A stretch of DNA of 64,000 bases from Nitrosospira sp. 56-18. GTDB lineage: Bacteria; Pseudomonadota; Gammaproteobacteria; Burkholderiales; Nitrosomonadaceae. Of the stretch, positions 17,568 to 28,709 are shown in pieces. The stretch is taken from positions 1 through 64,000 of the forward strand of contig MKVR01000013.1 of assembly GCA_001899235.1 (NCBI GenBank). The letters are read 5' to 3'. Under the pieces are notes generated by a model. It was not told the DNA's origin. It did no database searches and was given only the letters and a program-made list of their open reading frames with translations. The translations under genes and the position numbers were made by a program. Numbering within the stretch: position 1 is the stretch's first letter; the number at the start of each line of letters is the position of its first letter.

Positions 17568-18980
17568 ATGCCAGACTATTTATTCGCCATTTCGCTTTTT
17601 CCCGTCATTCGAACAGTTGCGGCGGGCGCCGTTTTTCTCGGCTGCCTGGCTGCGCCCGACGCATTTGCCACGACTCACGAGTACATGCTCGGCAATGGGC
17701 TCAAGCTGATCGTAAAGGAAGATCACCGTTCGCCCGTGGTAATTTCCCAGATCTGGTACAAGGCGGGCAGCGTCGACGAGTTGAACGGTACTACTGGCGT
17801 GGCCCATGTGCTGGAGCATATGATGTTCAAGGGAACGCGCAAAGTCCCGGGCGGGGAATTCTCGAAACGCATTGCCGCGGCGGGCGGCCGGGACAATGCG
17901 TTCACCAGCCGCGACTACACGGCCTATTTCCAGCAACTGCAGAAATCCCGATTGCCGTTGGCGATGGAACTGGAGTCGGACCGGATGCGTAACCTGGTTC
18001 TGACGAAGGAAGAATTCTCGAAGGAGATCCGGGTAGTGATGGAGGAGCGCAGATTGCGGACCGACGATCAGCCGCGCGCCCTGGTGCATGAAAAAATGGC
18101 CGCGACTTCTTTCCAGGCTCATCCGTATCGCCGTCCCGTAATCGGCTGGATGGATGATCTGGAAAATATGACAGTTCGCGACGCCAGGGAATGGTATGAC
18201 CGCTGGTATTCTCCGAATAACGCCGTGCTGGTGGTGGTGGGCGACGTGAGCGGGAAAGAGGTTTTCAGGTTGGCGCAAAAATACTACGGCCATATCAAGT
18301 CCCATCCGGTATCGTCCTTGAAAGAACGCAAACCGCAAAAGGAGCCGCCGCAGATCGGGATAAAGCGGCTTACGGTAAAGGCTCCCGCCAAGCTACCCTA
18401 TATCGCGATGGGTTATCACGCGCCCGTATTGCGGGATCCGGCTGCCGACTGGGAGCCTTATGCGCTGGAAATGCTGGCAGGCGTGCTGGATGGCAATGAA
18501 TCTGCCCGGCTTAATAAGGAACTGGTGCGCGAGCGGCAGGTCGCGAACTCGGCAGGAGCAGGTTATGACTCTACGGCGCGCGGCCCCGGCATGTTTTATC
18601 TCGACGGGACGCCCAGCGAGGGCAAAACGGTTGGTGATCTGGAAACAGCCTTGCGCGGGGAGGTGGAAAAACTCATCCGCGAAGGGGTGACTGAAGAAGA
18701 ACTCGCCCGAGTGAAAGCGCAGGTCGTGGCTGGTCATGTATTTCAGCTCGACTCCATGTTTTACCAGGCCATGCAGATCGGCCAGCTGGAGAGCATAGGC
18801 ATGTCCCACCGGGATGTGGATACCATGCTGAAAAAGTTGCAGGCCGTAACCGCCGAACAGGTGCGTGAGGTCGCAAAAAAGTACCTTAAGGATGACAGTC
18901 TCACAGTCGCCGTACTGGATCCTCAGCCGCTGGATCAGAAAGCGCCGTTTGCTGTTCCGCCCGGCGGCTTGCGGCATTGA
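17568..18980 (+). CDS. M16 zinc peptidase, catalytic subunit (PqqL-like)
   Basis: About 470 residues. A signal peptide (hydrophobic segment ending GCLAAPDAFA) precedes an N-terminal M16 domain with the inverted zinc motif HVLEH (H80, E83, H84) and a downstream EIRVVMEERR segment supplying the third ligand. A second M16 domain follows (about 230-440). It is a periplasmic protease paired with the non-catalytic M16 protein encoded next. Upstream starts at 17508 (GGGAG 4 bases before) and 17454 are possible and would lengthen the N-terminus; the signal peptide is best placed from 17568. Confidence 0.92.
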   Translation: MPDYLFAISLFPVIRTVAAGAVFLGCLAAPDAFATTHEYMLGNGLKLIVKEDHRSPVVISQIWYKAGSVDELNGTTGVAHVLEHMMFKGTRKVPGGEFSKRIAAAGGRDNAFTSRDYTAYFQQLQKSRLPLAMELESDRMRNLVLTKEEFSKEIRVVMEERRLRTDDQPRALVHEKMAATSFQAHPYRRPVIGWMDDLENMTVRDAREWYDRWYSPNNAVLVVVGDVSGKEVFRLAQKYYGHIKSHPVSSLKERKPQKEPPQIGIKRLTVKAPAKLPYIAMGYHAPVLRDPAADWEPYALEMLAGVLDGNESARLNKELVRERQVANSAGAGYDSTARGPGMFYLDGTPSEGKTVGDLETALRGEVEKLIREGVTEEELARVKAQVVAGHVFQLDSMFYQAMQIGQLESIGMSHRDVDTMLKKLQAVTAEQVREVAKKYLKDDSLTVAVLDPQPLDQKAPFAVPPGGLRH

Positions 18981-19118
18981 GCCACGCGGTTCACCATTCC
19001 ATATTGCTTCAAGCCTCTTTCCATGTGCCGCAGGCGCAGGCCTGCCCGGCGGAGATTTATTCAGCTCTTTCTTGCATGCGTTTTTCATCGACTCGCCCAG
19101 CCATCCGGAGAAGTTTCA

Positions 19119-20477
19119 ATGCATAGGCTACGCTACCTGTTTGTTCTCTTGTCAGGAATCTGCTTTCAATCGGCATTCGCAGCACTGCCTATTCAGCACT
19201 GGCAGGCGGCTTCCGGCGCCCAGGTCTATTTCGTGGAAAGCCGGGACTTGCCAATACTGGATGTCAGCGTGGATTTCAATGCGGGTAGCAGCACCGACAG
19301 TGTGGACAAATCGGGCCGGGCGGGTTTGACGCTATACCTGCTCAGTCTCGGAGCGGGAGGCTTGTCTGAAGACCAGATCGCCAAGGCGGCGGCCGATGTC
19401 GGCGCCCAGCTTGGGGCGCATTTCGACCAGGACAGGGCTGGCATAACCCTGCGTACCCTGAGCAGTGCCCGCGAACGCACCCAGGCGCTGGATATATTGG
19501 GGCGCGTCGTCCAGAAGCCGGAATTCGTGCCGGACATTTTGCAACGGGAAAAAGCAAGAATCATTGCGGGGCTGCAAGAATCTGATACCAAGCCGGAGAT
19601 CATTGCAGACCGTGCCCTGATGAAAATGCTCTACGGCGACCATCCGTACGGGTTGCGCGGCTCGGGAGAGGTGGAGACTGTCAGTCAGATACAGCGCGAG
19701 GATCTGCTCGACTTTTACCGTTCCCATTACCTGGCGTCCGGAGCGGTAGTTTCGATAATGGGTGATGTAAGTCGTGCGGAGGCCATCGCCATCGCCGAAT
19801 CACTGACAGATCAACTGCCCCAGGGTATCCAGGGCAGGTCGGTAAATGAAGTGCCGCCGGTGCAGAATCCGGTACCAGGGGCCAAAATGATTGCCCATCC
19901 TGCGACGCAAAGCCATATTCTCCTTGGCTATCCGGGCCTTCGCCGCCACGATCCGGACTATTTTCCATTGCTCGTCGGCAATCACATATTGGGAGGCGGA
20001 GGGTTCACATCCCGGCTGATGGAAGAGATCCGCCAGAAGCGTGGACTGGCGTATAGTGTCCATAGTCATTTCTCGCCACTCAGGGAAAGGGGACCGTTTG
20101 AAATTGGCTTGCAAACCAGGAAAGAGCAATCCGAAGACGCGCTGGCGCTGACACGGAAGGTGCTGGCCGATTTCGTGGCGAACGGCCCGACACAAAAGGA
20201 GCTTGCCGAGGCCAAGCAGAATATCATCGGCAGTTTTCCCTTACGCATTGACAGCAACAAGAAAATAATAGGATATCTCGCATTGATCGGGTTTTATGAC
20301 CTGCCCCTGACCTACCTCGACGATTATCTTAAAGCCGTGAGCGCAGTGACTGCCGGGCAGGTCAAGGATGCCTTCCAGCGTCGCATCGATCCCGAAGGGA
20401 TGGTCAGTGTTGTCGTGGGAGCGCCGGAGAAGAAACAGCAGGAGTCTCTCAAGACCGACAGAAGCGATGCAAAATGA
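19119..20477 (+). CDS. M16 peptidase-like protein, non-catalytic subunit
   Basis: 452 residues with a signal peptide (MHRLRYLFVLLSGICFQSAFA). At the place of the HxxEH zinc motif the sequence is RAGLTLYLL, so it cannot bind zinc there. It keeps the substrate-side segment RLMEEIRQKRGLAYSVHSHF in the C-terminal half. Such proteins form heterodimers with the catalytic M16 partner, here encoded just upstream. The ribosome site GGAGAAG lies 7 bases before the ATG. The target of the pair is not known. Confidence 0.92.
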   Translation: MHRLRYLFVLLSGICFQSAFAALPIQHWQAASGAQVYFVESRDLPILDVSVDFNAGSSTDSVDKSGRAGLTLYLLSLGAGGLSEDQIAKAAADVGAQLGAHFDQDRAGITLRTLSSARERTQALDILGRVVQKPEFVPDILQREKARIIAGLQESDTKPEIIADRALMKMLYGDHPYGLRGSGEVETVSQIQREDLLDFYRSHYLASGAVVSIMGDVSRAEAIAIAESLTDQLPQGIQGRSVNEVPPVQNPVPGAKMIAHPATQSHILLGYPGLRRHDPDYFPLLVGNHILGGGGFTSRLMEEIRQKRGLAYSVHSHFSPLRERGPFEIGLQTRKEQSEDALALTRKVLADFVANGPTQKELAEAKQNIIGSFPLRIDSNKKIIGYLALIGFYDLPLTYLDDYLKAVSAVTAGQVKDAFQRRIDPEGMVSVVVGAPEKKQQESLKTDRSDAK

Positions 20478-20522
20478 GGTTTTGAGAAATGCATAACTGC
20501 GTGCAGATATACCGGCGGCGGC

Positions 20523-21862
<1,340 letters not shown>

Positions 21863-21898
21863 CGATGGACGAATCGACCGATAGTCGGGCCTTGGGGA

Positions 21899-22654
21899 TC
21901 AGCCAGGAGTTTCCTTGTCGAAATTTCGCTGCTGTGCGGCGAGTTCTTCCGGAATAGGATAACGCCTGGGTCCGAAAATAGCGGTACCCACGCGAACCGT
22001 GGTTGCCCCCTCCTCGATGGCGATATCCAGGTCTTCCGACATGCCCATCGAGATCGTATCGAGATCATGGCCTTCCCGCTTCAGTTGGTCATACGCTTCC
22101 CGGAGCATGCGAAACTGGCTCCGCTGCAGGGCAGTGGCTTTGGTGAGTTCGGGGATCGCCATCACGCCCCGCAGTTTGAGGTGGGGCAGCTTCACGATGT
22201 ATGCGGCCAGATCCGAAACATCCTCGGGCGCCACACCGCTTTTGCTGTCCTCGCCGCTTACATTTACCTGGAGGCATACCTGAAGCGGCGGCAGCGATTC
22301 GGGTCTGTCTTTCGACAAGCGGTCGGCGATTTTTTTCCTGTCCACGCTATGGACCCAGGCGAAATTCTCCGAGATACGTTTTGTTTTATTGCTCTGTATG
22401 GGGCCGATGAAATGCCATTCGATAGGCAGGTCGCGCAGCGCCTCGATTTTCATCAACGCTTCCTGGAGATAGTTTTCGCCAAAAATGGTTTGTCCTGCTG
22501 CAAAGGCTTCCCGCAGGCACTCCGCGGGATTCGTTTTGCTCGCGGCTAAAAGCGTGATCGTCTCCGGCCGCCTGCCTGCTTTTCCCGCGATGCTTTCGAT
22601 GCGCGCCCTGACTTTCTGCAGGCCCAACGCTATAGTTGTCGTGTTTGGTTCCAT
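21899..22654 (-). CDS. yggS: PLP-binding homeostasis protein, YggS family
   Basis: A 251-residue alanine-racemase-like TIM-barrel protein that binds pyridoxal phosphate (Lys40 in LLAASKT) without known enzymatic activity and keeps free PLP in balance. Conserved parts: FGENYLQEALMK, WHFIGPIQSNK, VCLQVNVSGEDSKSGV, SMGMSEDLDIAIEEGATTVRVGTAIFG. It converges with the ferredoxin gene and is 118 bp from dnaE, in the same direction. Confidence 0.95.
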   Translation of the reverse strand: MEPNTTTIALGLQKVRARIESIAGKAGRRPETITLLAASKTNPAECLREAFAAGQTIFGENYLQEALMKIEALRDLPIEWHFIGPIQSNKTKRISENFAWVHSVDRKKIADRLSKDRPESLPPLQVCLQVNVSGEDSKSGVAPEDVSDLAAYIVKLPHLKLRGVMAIPELTKATALQRSQFRMLREAYDQLKREGHDLDTISMGMSEDLDIAIEEGATTVRVGTAIFGPRRYPIPEELAAQQRNFDKETPG

Positions 22655-22772
22655 ATTGACTTCAGTTCAAGGTTTCGCTCCCCTTCCCGAGATAACAATG
22701 GCATATAAGGGAAACAAGCATAGTAGAGCTACTTGCCTTTATGGTCAAGAAAAGGCGGTTTTTAAATCCGGT

Positions 22773-25700
22773 TTAGTAATTTATCTCGATATTTCCGGCA
22801 GTGAAGTGAGCCTCGAGCGATTGAATCAGGCTCTCCTCCAGGATCACGCACCATGCCTCGCCCAATTCCAGTTCGCATAGGGCATGGTGGTTGCGATAAG
22901 CCACCCATACCGGACAGTATTGTTCAGTAGTGTTGCCGTGGCCGCCGGGGACGGCCCGGCGGGTGTTGCCGCCTCTGCGATACGGTGCAAGTATTTCTTT
23001 CAGCGCAGCTCCGCTGGATGAGCCATTGCAGTATAGCTTTATATTTTTAGCATAACGGGAACGAGCAGTATCGAAATCATACAACCGTTCCGCGGAAATG
23101 CGAAGCTCGCCGCTTTCGTCGTCGCCCATCCTGTTGCTCACCTTCGCCTCTACCAGCAGCAATTGGTCCTCCTTTACCCAATTGCGCGCAGACTCGAATA
23201 ATTCACTATACGCCACTACCTCGATACGTGCGCTGCCGTCGTCCAGTACGATCACGCCCATTCTGCCGCGCCGCGTCATCTGGGTACGGACGGAATAGAC
23301 AATGCCCGCAAGAAGCTGCGGCTCCCGCTGGGGATTCAGCCGATCCAGCCGCGTACGCACGAAATTTTTCAATTCCTCGGCATGGGCGGTGAATGGATGC
23401 CCGCTCAAATAAAATCCCAGGGCCATTTTTTCGTTTTTGAGTTTTTCCTTCTCTGCCCAGGCGGGGACGTTTATCAGGTGCAGTTGTTCGGCCGAGTTGC
23501 CGCCACCGCCGAACAGGCTTACCTGGTTGGCCGCGCGGGCCGCCTGTTCCGCGGCTTCGAGCGCAACTCCCACCGATGCCAGCAGTCCGGCGCGGTGCGG
23601 GTTCAAGGAGTCGAAGGCGCCTGCGCGAATGAGCGATTCCACTACTCTCCGATTGACGATACGCTTGTCCACCCGAAGACAGAAATCGAACAAATCGGTA
23701 TAGAGCCCACTCTGTTCGCGTGCTTGCAGGATGGCCGCGATGGCCGATTCCCCGGTTCCCTTGACGGCCCCCAGACCATATCGTATGGTTTTTTCGTCCA
23801 TGGGTAAAAAGCGGTAGCCGGATAAATTGATGTCCGGCGGAAGAATGATGAGCCCGTTCGCCAGACTATCCTCGAAAAATGCGTGCACCTTGTCGGTGTC
23901 ATCCATGTCGGCGGACAAGGTTGCAGCCATGAATTCCGACGGGTGATGGGTCTTGAGATAGGCCGTCTGGAAAGCGATCAATGCGTAGGCTGCCGCATGG
24001 GATTTGTTGAATCCATACCCCGCGAATTTCTCCATCAGATTGAACAGTTCTGCCGCATCATCGCGTGCCAGGCCATTTTTTACCGCACCCGCCACGAAAA
24101 TGTCGCGTTGCTGAGCCATCTCCTCGACCTTCTTTTTGCCCATTGCGCGACGGAGCAGGTCGGCACTGCCGAGACTGTATCCGCCTATGACCTGCGCAAT
24201 CTGCATCACTTGTTCCTGATAAATCATCACCCCATAGGTGGGCTCAAGTATGGGCCGCAAGCGCGGATCCATGTACTCCACGCGCTTGCCGTGTTTGCGT
24301 TCCACAAATTCTGGAATGAGCGCCATGGGTCCCGGACGATACAGCGCCACCAGGGCAATGATGTCCTCGAAACGGTCCGGCCTGGCCTTTTGCAGCAGAT
24401 CCTTCATGCCGCGAGACTCGAACTGGAATATTCCCACGGCGTTGCCCTGGCGTAGCAGAGCATAGGTTGCCGGATCATCCAGTGGCAGGTTTTCCAGGGA
24501 AAAACAAGCCCAGCCCCGGGCGTCCGGCTCGCTGGCTTGCTGGTTCTTTTCCCCGGCCGCCAGCACGGCCGATCCCGTTTTGCGCTGCCTGATATATCTG
24601 ACCGCCCAGTCGAGTATGGTCAACGTTCGCAAACCGAGAAAATCAAATTTAACCAGGCCAATTTTCTCCACATCATCCTTGTCGAGCTGGCTTATCACCG
24701 AGTCGCCGGCATCGGTGCAGTAAACCGGGCAGAAATCGGTAATTTTTCCAGACGCGATCAGCACGCCACCCGCATGCATGCCCACGTTTCGCGTAAGCCC
24801 TTCCAGGCGCTCCGCGAGTTCGAGCAGATTGCGGACTTCTTCTTCCTCTTGCGCGCGCAGATTCAGTTGCGGTTCTTCGGCGCGCGCTTTTTTTAACGTC
24901 ATGCCAAGCTCGAACGGGACCAGCTTCGCCAGTTGGTCCACAAAGTTGTATGGCAGGTCGAGCACTCTTCCGACATCGCGCACCACCGCTTTGGCAGCCA
25001 TGGTGCCGAATGTCGCGATCTGGGAGACGCTTTCCGCGCCATATTTCTGTTTTACATATCCGATCACTTGCTCACGGCCATCCTGGCAGAAGTCGATATC
25101 GAAATCCGGCATGGAAATACGCTCGGGATTGAGAAAGCGCTCGAACAGCAAATCGTAGCGAAGCGGATCGAGATCCGTTATCCCCAGGGAAAAAGCGACG
25201 AGCGAGCCAGCGCCGGAGCCGCGGCCGGGACCCACGGGGACGCCATTTTTTTTAGCCCAGTTGATGAAATCCGCCACGATAAGAAAATAGCCAGCGAAGC
25301 CCATCTGCACTATGGTGCTGGTTTCGAATTCCAGCCGCGCCCGATACTTGGGCATCTCTGCATACCGCATGGCGCCATCTGGAAACAGCGCATTCATTCT
25401 TATTTCGAGTCCGGTCTCCGCCTGCTCGCGCAAATAATGCTCCAGGCTCTCCTGGTTGGGCGTGGGAAACAGCGGCAGGCGGTTGACGCCTAATTCAAGG
25501 GTGAGATTGCAACGTTTTGCAAGTTCGACAGTGTTGACCAGCGCGGAGGGGATATCGGCAAACAGCTCTTCCATTTCCGCCTGCGTTTTGAAATACTGCT
25601 GTACCGTGCAGCTTTGGGGGCGGCGCCGATCGCCCAGGACATAACCCTCCGCGATGCATACCCGTGCTTCATGCGCCCTGTAATCTTCGGAATTCAAAAA

Positions 25701-26321
25701 CTGTATCGGGTGGGTGGCAATTACCGGCAGGTCCAGCGTAGAAGCCAGCATGAGGGAGCGCTGCACGAGTGTTTCCGCATTCGCATTTCCTGCTCGCTGG
25801 ATCTCCATGTAAAAACGATCGGGAAAAAGGCGTTCCCATTCTGTTGCAAGCATGCTTGCCTGGGCAGAGGCGTTCTGTATCAGCGACAGGCCGATATCTC
25901 CGGTATCTCCGCCCGATAACGCGATCAATCCACCCGTTCCCTCTTCGTTACCGTGGAACCACCCCTTTCTTATTTCCGCTCTTCCCCGATGCTGGTTTTC
26001 CCGATAGGCTCGCGACAGAAGGCGGCATAATCGCAAATAGCCAGCATAGGATTGGCATAGCAGCAGGATGCGCGTCGGCTTGTCGCGATCCGCCTCATTG
26101 CTGATCCACGCGTCGCAGCCGATTATTGGCTTTACTCCCTCGGTGCGCGCCTCCTGGTAAAACTTTACCAGCCCGAAAAGATTGGAAAGATCGGTCAGTG
26201 CCAGCGCCGGCATGCCATCCGCAGCCGCTTTGGCGACGGCCTCCTCCACGCGCACGATTCCATCCGTGATGGAATACTCGCTATGCAACCGAAAATGAAC
26301 GAATGTGGGAGATGCGGGCAT
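22773..26321 (-). CDS. dnaE: DNA polymerase III, alpha subunit
   Basis: About 1,182 residues, the replicative polymerase subunit. An N-terminal PHP domain starts FVHFRLHSEYSITDG. The C-family polymerase core has GPGRGSGAGSLVAFSLGITDLDP and the catalytic Asp pair in PDFDIDFCQDGR. A helix-hairpin-helix region and an OB domain (RGRMGVIVLDDGSARIEVVAYSELF) follow near the C-terminus. Two starts are possible, ATG at 26330 or 26321; the second gives the usual MPASPTFVHFRLH. A 247-bp spacer separates it from comM upstream. Confidence 0.97.
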   Translation of the reverse strand: MPASPTFVHFRLHSEYSITDGIVRVEEAVAKAAADGMPALALTDLSNLFGLVKFYQEARTEGVKPIIGCDAWISNEADRDKPTRILLLCQSYAGYLRLCRLLSRAYRENQHRGRAEIRKGWFHGNEEGTGGLIALSGGDTGDIGLSLIQNASAQASMLATEWERLFPDRFYMEIQRAGNANAETLVQRSLMLASTLDLPVIATHPIQFLNSEDYRAHEARVCIAEGYVLGDRRRPQSCTVQQYFKTQAEMEELFADIPSALVNTVELAKRCNLTLELGVNRLPLFPTPNQESLEHYLREQAETGLEIRMNALFPDGAMRYAEMPKYRARLEFETSTIVQMGFAGYFLIVADFINWAKKNGVPVGPGRGSGAGSLVAFSLGITDLDPLRYDLLFERFLNPERISMPDFDIDFCQDGREQVIGYVKQKYGAESVSQIATFGTMAAKAVVRDVGRVLDLPYNFVDQLAKLVPFELGMTLKKARAEEPQLNLRAQEEEEVRNLLELAERLEGLTRNVGMHAGGVLIASGKITDFCPVYCTDAGDSVISQLDKDDVEKIGLVKFDFLGLRTLTILDWAVRYIRQRKTGSAVLAAGEKNQQASEPDARGWACFSLENLPLDDPATYALLRQGNAVGIFQFESRGMKDLLQKARPDRFEDIIALVALYRPGPMALIPEFVERKHGKRVEYMDPRLRPILEPTYGVMIYQEQVMQIAQVIGGYSLGSADLLRRAMGKKKVEEMAQQRDIFVAGAVKNGLARDDAAELFNLMEKFAGYGFNKSHAAAYALIAFQTAYLKTHHPSEFMAATLSADMDDTDKVHAFFEDSLANGLIILPPDINLSGYRFLPMDEKTIRYGLGAVKGTGESAIAAILQAREQSGLYTDLFDFCLRVDKRIVNRRVVESLIRAGAFDSLNPHRAGLLASVGVALEAAEQAARAANQVSLFGGGGNSAEQLHLINVPAWAEKEKLKNEKMALGFYLSGHPFTAHAEELKNFVRTRLDRLNPQREPQLLAGIVYSVRTQMTRRGRMGVIVLDDGSARIEVVAYSELFESARNWVKEDQLLLVEAKVSNRMGDDESGELRISAERLYDFDTARSRYAKNIKLYCNGSSSGAALKEILAPYRRGGNTRRAVPGGHGNTTEQYCPVWVAYRNHHALCELELGEAWCVILEESLIQSLEAHFTAGNIEINY

Positions 26322-26577
26322 GCTGCACAAATGCGGCGTCGATCGGGAGCTACATCGGAAACGGATTTACTGCTGCTTACCAGTCAATTCGCGGTGTCCA
26401 GCTCATGGACATGGATGAAGCCAATTTTACATCAATCCCCGCCTTTCCTCTCCCTGGTCCGATCAATTGAGGGGCTGCCGCACGCTGCCAAAGGTGGAAG
26501 GTGGGAGGAACATGGCTGATATCCACGTGCCGCTTCGAGGCGTCCGGGATCGGTATTTCTCTTGCCCTCCAATGGGT

Positions 26578-28104
26578 TCAATGCCGGTCCAGCTTGCGAT
26601 ATTGCACTGCTTCCGCGATATGATTGCTCGCTATGTGGTCGCTCTCAGCCAGATCGGCAATTGTCCGGGCCAATTTCAGAATGCGATGGTAGGCGCGGCC
26701 AGACAAATTCAGGCGGCTGATGGCCAGCTTCAACAGGTTTTCGCCTGGCAAATCAGGAACGCAATATTTATCCATTTCTTTGACTGCCAGCCGCGAATTG
26801 GCCTTGCCTTGCCGTTCCAGTTGCTTTTGATAGGCTTTTTCGACACGCTGCCTTATCCGCGAGCTTGGTTCGCCATCCGATTGGCGCATGATGTCTTCCT
26901 GCGGCGCGGCTGGCACCTCGATCTGGATATCGATCCGATCCAGCAACGGGCCGGAAATTTTTCCGCGGTAGCGGGCCACCTGATCGGGAGTGCAACGGCA
27001 TTTTCCGTTATGGTGTCCCAGATAACCGCAGGGACAAGGGTTCATGGCCGCGATCAACTGGAACCGTGCAGGAAAATCGGCTTGCCTTGCGGCACGCGAT
27101 ATCGTTATATGCCCTGATTCAAGCGGTTCCCGCAGCACTTCCAGAACCTTGCGATCGAATTCGGGCAGTTCATCGAGAAACAGTACGCCATTCATCGCCA
27201 GGGAAATCTCGCCCGGACGGGGGTTGCTGCCGCCTCCCACCAATGCGACAGCGGATGCCGTGTGATGGGGTGAACGATAGGGACGGCGCCTCCAGGCTGC
27301 GATATCGAAGCTGCCGTTGCTCAACGATTGCATTGCGGCCGATTCCAGGGCTTCTTCTTCGGTCATCGATGGCAGGATGCCAGGAAGCCGCGCCGCCAGC
27401 ATCGATTTTCCGGTACCGGGTGGTCCTATCATCAGCACGCTATGATTGCCTGCAGCCGCAATTTCCAATGCGCGCTTGGCATGCGGTTGACCCTTGACCT
27501 CCTCCATGTCGAGATAATGCGGCTCCTCCTGGCCGGCGATCGGCGCCCCTGCTGTTTCATCTCCAGAGGTGCTGCCATAACGCTCCAGTGGCGTGCGGCC
27601 AGCGAGATGGGTGCAAATCTGCAATAGCGATGTCGCGGGATATACTGCTGCTTCCCTGACAAGCGCCGCTTCCGCGGCATTTTGCCGAGGCAGCACAAAA
27701 CTTCGGCCCGAGCGCGATGCGCCATATGTCATTGCCAGCGCGCCCCGGATTGCCCGCAATTCTCCTGTGAGAGCAAGCTCTCCCGCCCACTCGTATTCGC
27801 CCAGCTTATCGGAAGGAATCTGGCCGGTAGCCGCAAGAATCCCCAAGGCAATGGGAAGATCGAATCTCCCGCTTTCCTTTGGTAAATCGGCGGGAGCGAG
27901 ATTGACCGTTATGCGCCGGGATGGAAACTCGAACTGTGCGTTCTGGATGGCTGCCCGCACCCTGTCCTTGCTTTCCTTCACTTCCGTTTCCGGCAATCCG
28001 ACGATGGTAAAGCCGGGCAGGCCGTTTGCGATATGCGCTTCCACCGTAACCAATGGCGAATCCATGCCCGAGATGGCGCGGCTATAAAGTATCGCTAGCG
28101 GCAT
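26578..28104 (-). CDS. comM: ComM/YifB family AAA+ ATPase
   Basis: A 508-residue Mg-chelatase-like AAA+ protein. The family is the ComM helicase that helps heteroduplex extension during natural transformation. The N-terminal Lon-like domain (MPLAILYSRAISGMDSPLVTVEAHIANGLPGFTIVGLPETEVKES) precedes Walker A GPPGTGKSMLAARLPGILP, LFLDELPEF, and a C-terminal domain with RAYHRILKLARTIADL. Length is typical. It lies between ubiK and dnaE in the same direction. Confidence 0.95.
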   Translation of the reverse strand: MPLAILYSRAISGMDSPLVTVEAHIANGLPGFTIVGLPETEVKESKDRVRAAIQNAQFEFPSRRITVNLAPADLPKESGRFDLPIALGILAATGQIPSDKLGEYEWAGELALTGELRAIRGALAMTYGASRSGRSFVLPRQNAAEAALVREAAVYPATSLLQICTHLAGRTPLERYGSTSGDETAGAPIAGQEEPHYLDMEEVKGQPHAKRALEIAAAGNHSVLMIGPPGTGKSMLAARLPGILPSMTEEEALESAAMQSLSNGSFDIAAWRRRPYRSPHHTASAVALVGGGSNPRPGEISLAMNGVLFLDELPEFDRKVLEVLREPLESGHITISRAARQADFPARFQLIAAMNPCPCGYLGHHNGKCRCTPDQVARYRGKISGPLLDRIDIQIEVPAAPQEDIMRQSDGEPSSRIRQRVEKAYQKQLERQGKANSRLAVKEMDKYCVPDLPGENLLKLAISRLNLSGRAYHRILKLARTIADLAESDHIASNHIAEAVQYRKLDRH

Positions 28105-28225
28105 TCAGGCAAATTCCCGCCAATCAGCGGCGGCATGCGGTTTTGCCTGGCTGTAAGCCGGAATGAAGCCGGGCCTGCGGTATTTTTCCGGCACCGCTAG
28201 AAACGATCCTCTGCGTCGAAGCCCA

Positions 28226-28582
28226 CTATTCTGATTCTGAAAGGTCGTCCAGGTTTTCCGCCGAATTCGAGAACCCGGCTTTCTTTGCGGTTCTCCGTTG
28301 CCTCGCCGACGTCTCCGCCGGAGCTGTTTCTGAATGCAGCTTGTCAGAACGCGCTTCTGTCTCCAATTCCGTAACACGCGTTTCCAATTCGGTCAATTTT
28401 TCGCGGGTGCGTTTGAGCACTTCCTGCTGAACATCGAATTCCTCCCGCGTGACCAGGTCAAGTTTCATGAATATTCCCGAGAGCATCACGCGCAGATTTT
28501 TTTCCGCATCCTTGACCGGGCTCTGCGCCAGGAATTCATTGACCTTGGTTACCACTTCGTCCAATACTTTTTGGTTTAGCAT
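28226..28582 (-). CDS. ubiK: Ubiquinone biosynthesis accessory factor UbiK (BMFP family)
   Basis: A 118-residue coiled-coil protein that helps the Ubi enzyme complex. It starts MLNQKVLDEVVTKVNEFLAQSP, has the VMLSGIFMKLDLVTREEFDVQQEVL core and a heptad-rich segment (TREKLTELETRVTELE), then a low-complexity tail longer than in E. coli. I start at the ATG at 28582 because GGAG lies 8 bases upstream; a second ATG at 28594 is in frame. About 120 bp separate its stop from comM. Confidence 0.9.
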   Translation of the reverse strand: MLNQKVLDEVVTKVNEFLAQSPVKDAEKNLRVMLSGIFMKLDLVTREEFDVQQEVLKRTREKLTELETRVTELETEARSDKLHSETAPAETSARQRRTAKKAGFSNSAENLDDLSESE

Positions 28583-28709
28583 GATTTTCTCCATGATGTC
28601 GCTCTGCCGCGCCTTCTGCCCGAGAGGCTCTGCATCTGCAGCAGGATAAGAGGCGCTATCCGCGTGCTAAAATCTCATACTTCCCGCAATTAAGCAATCA
28701 GCCAACATT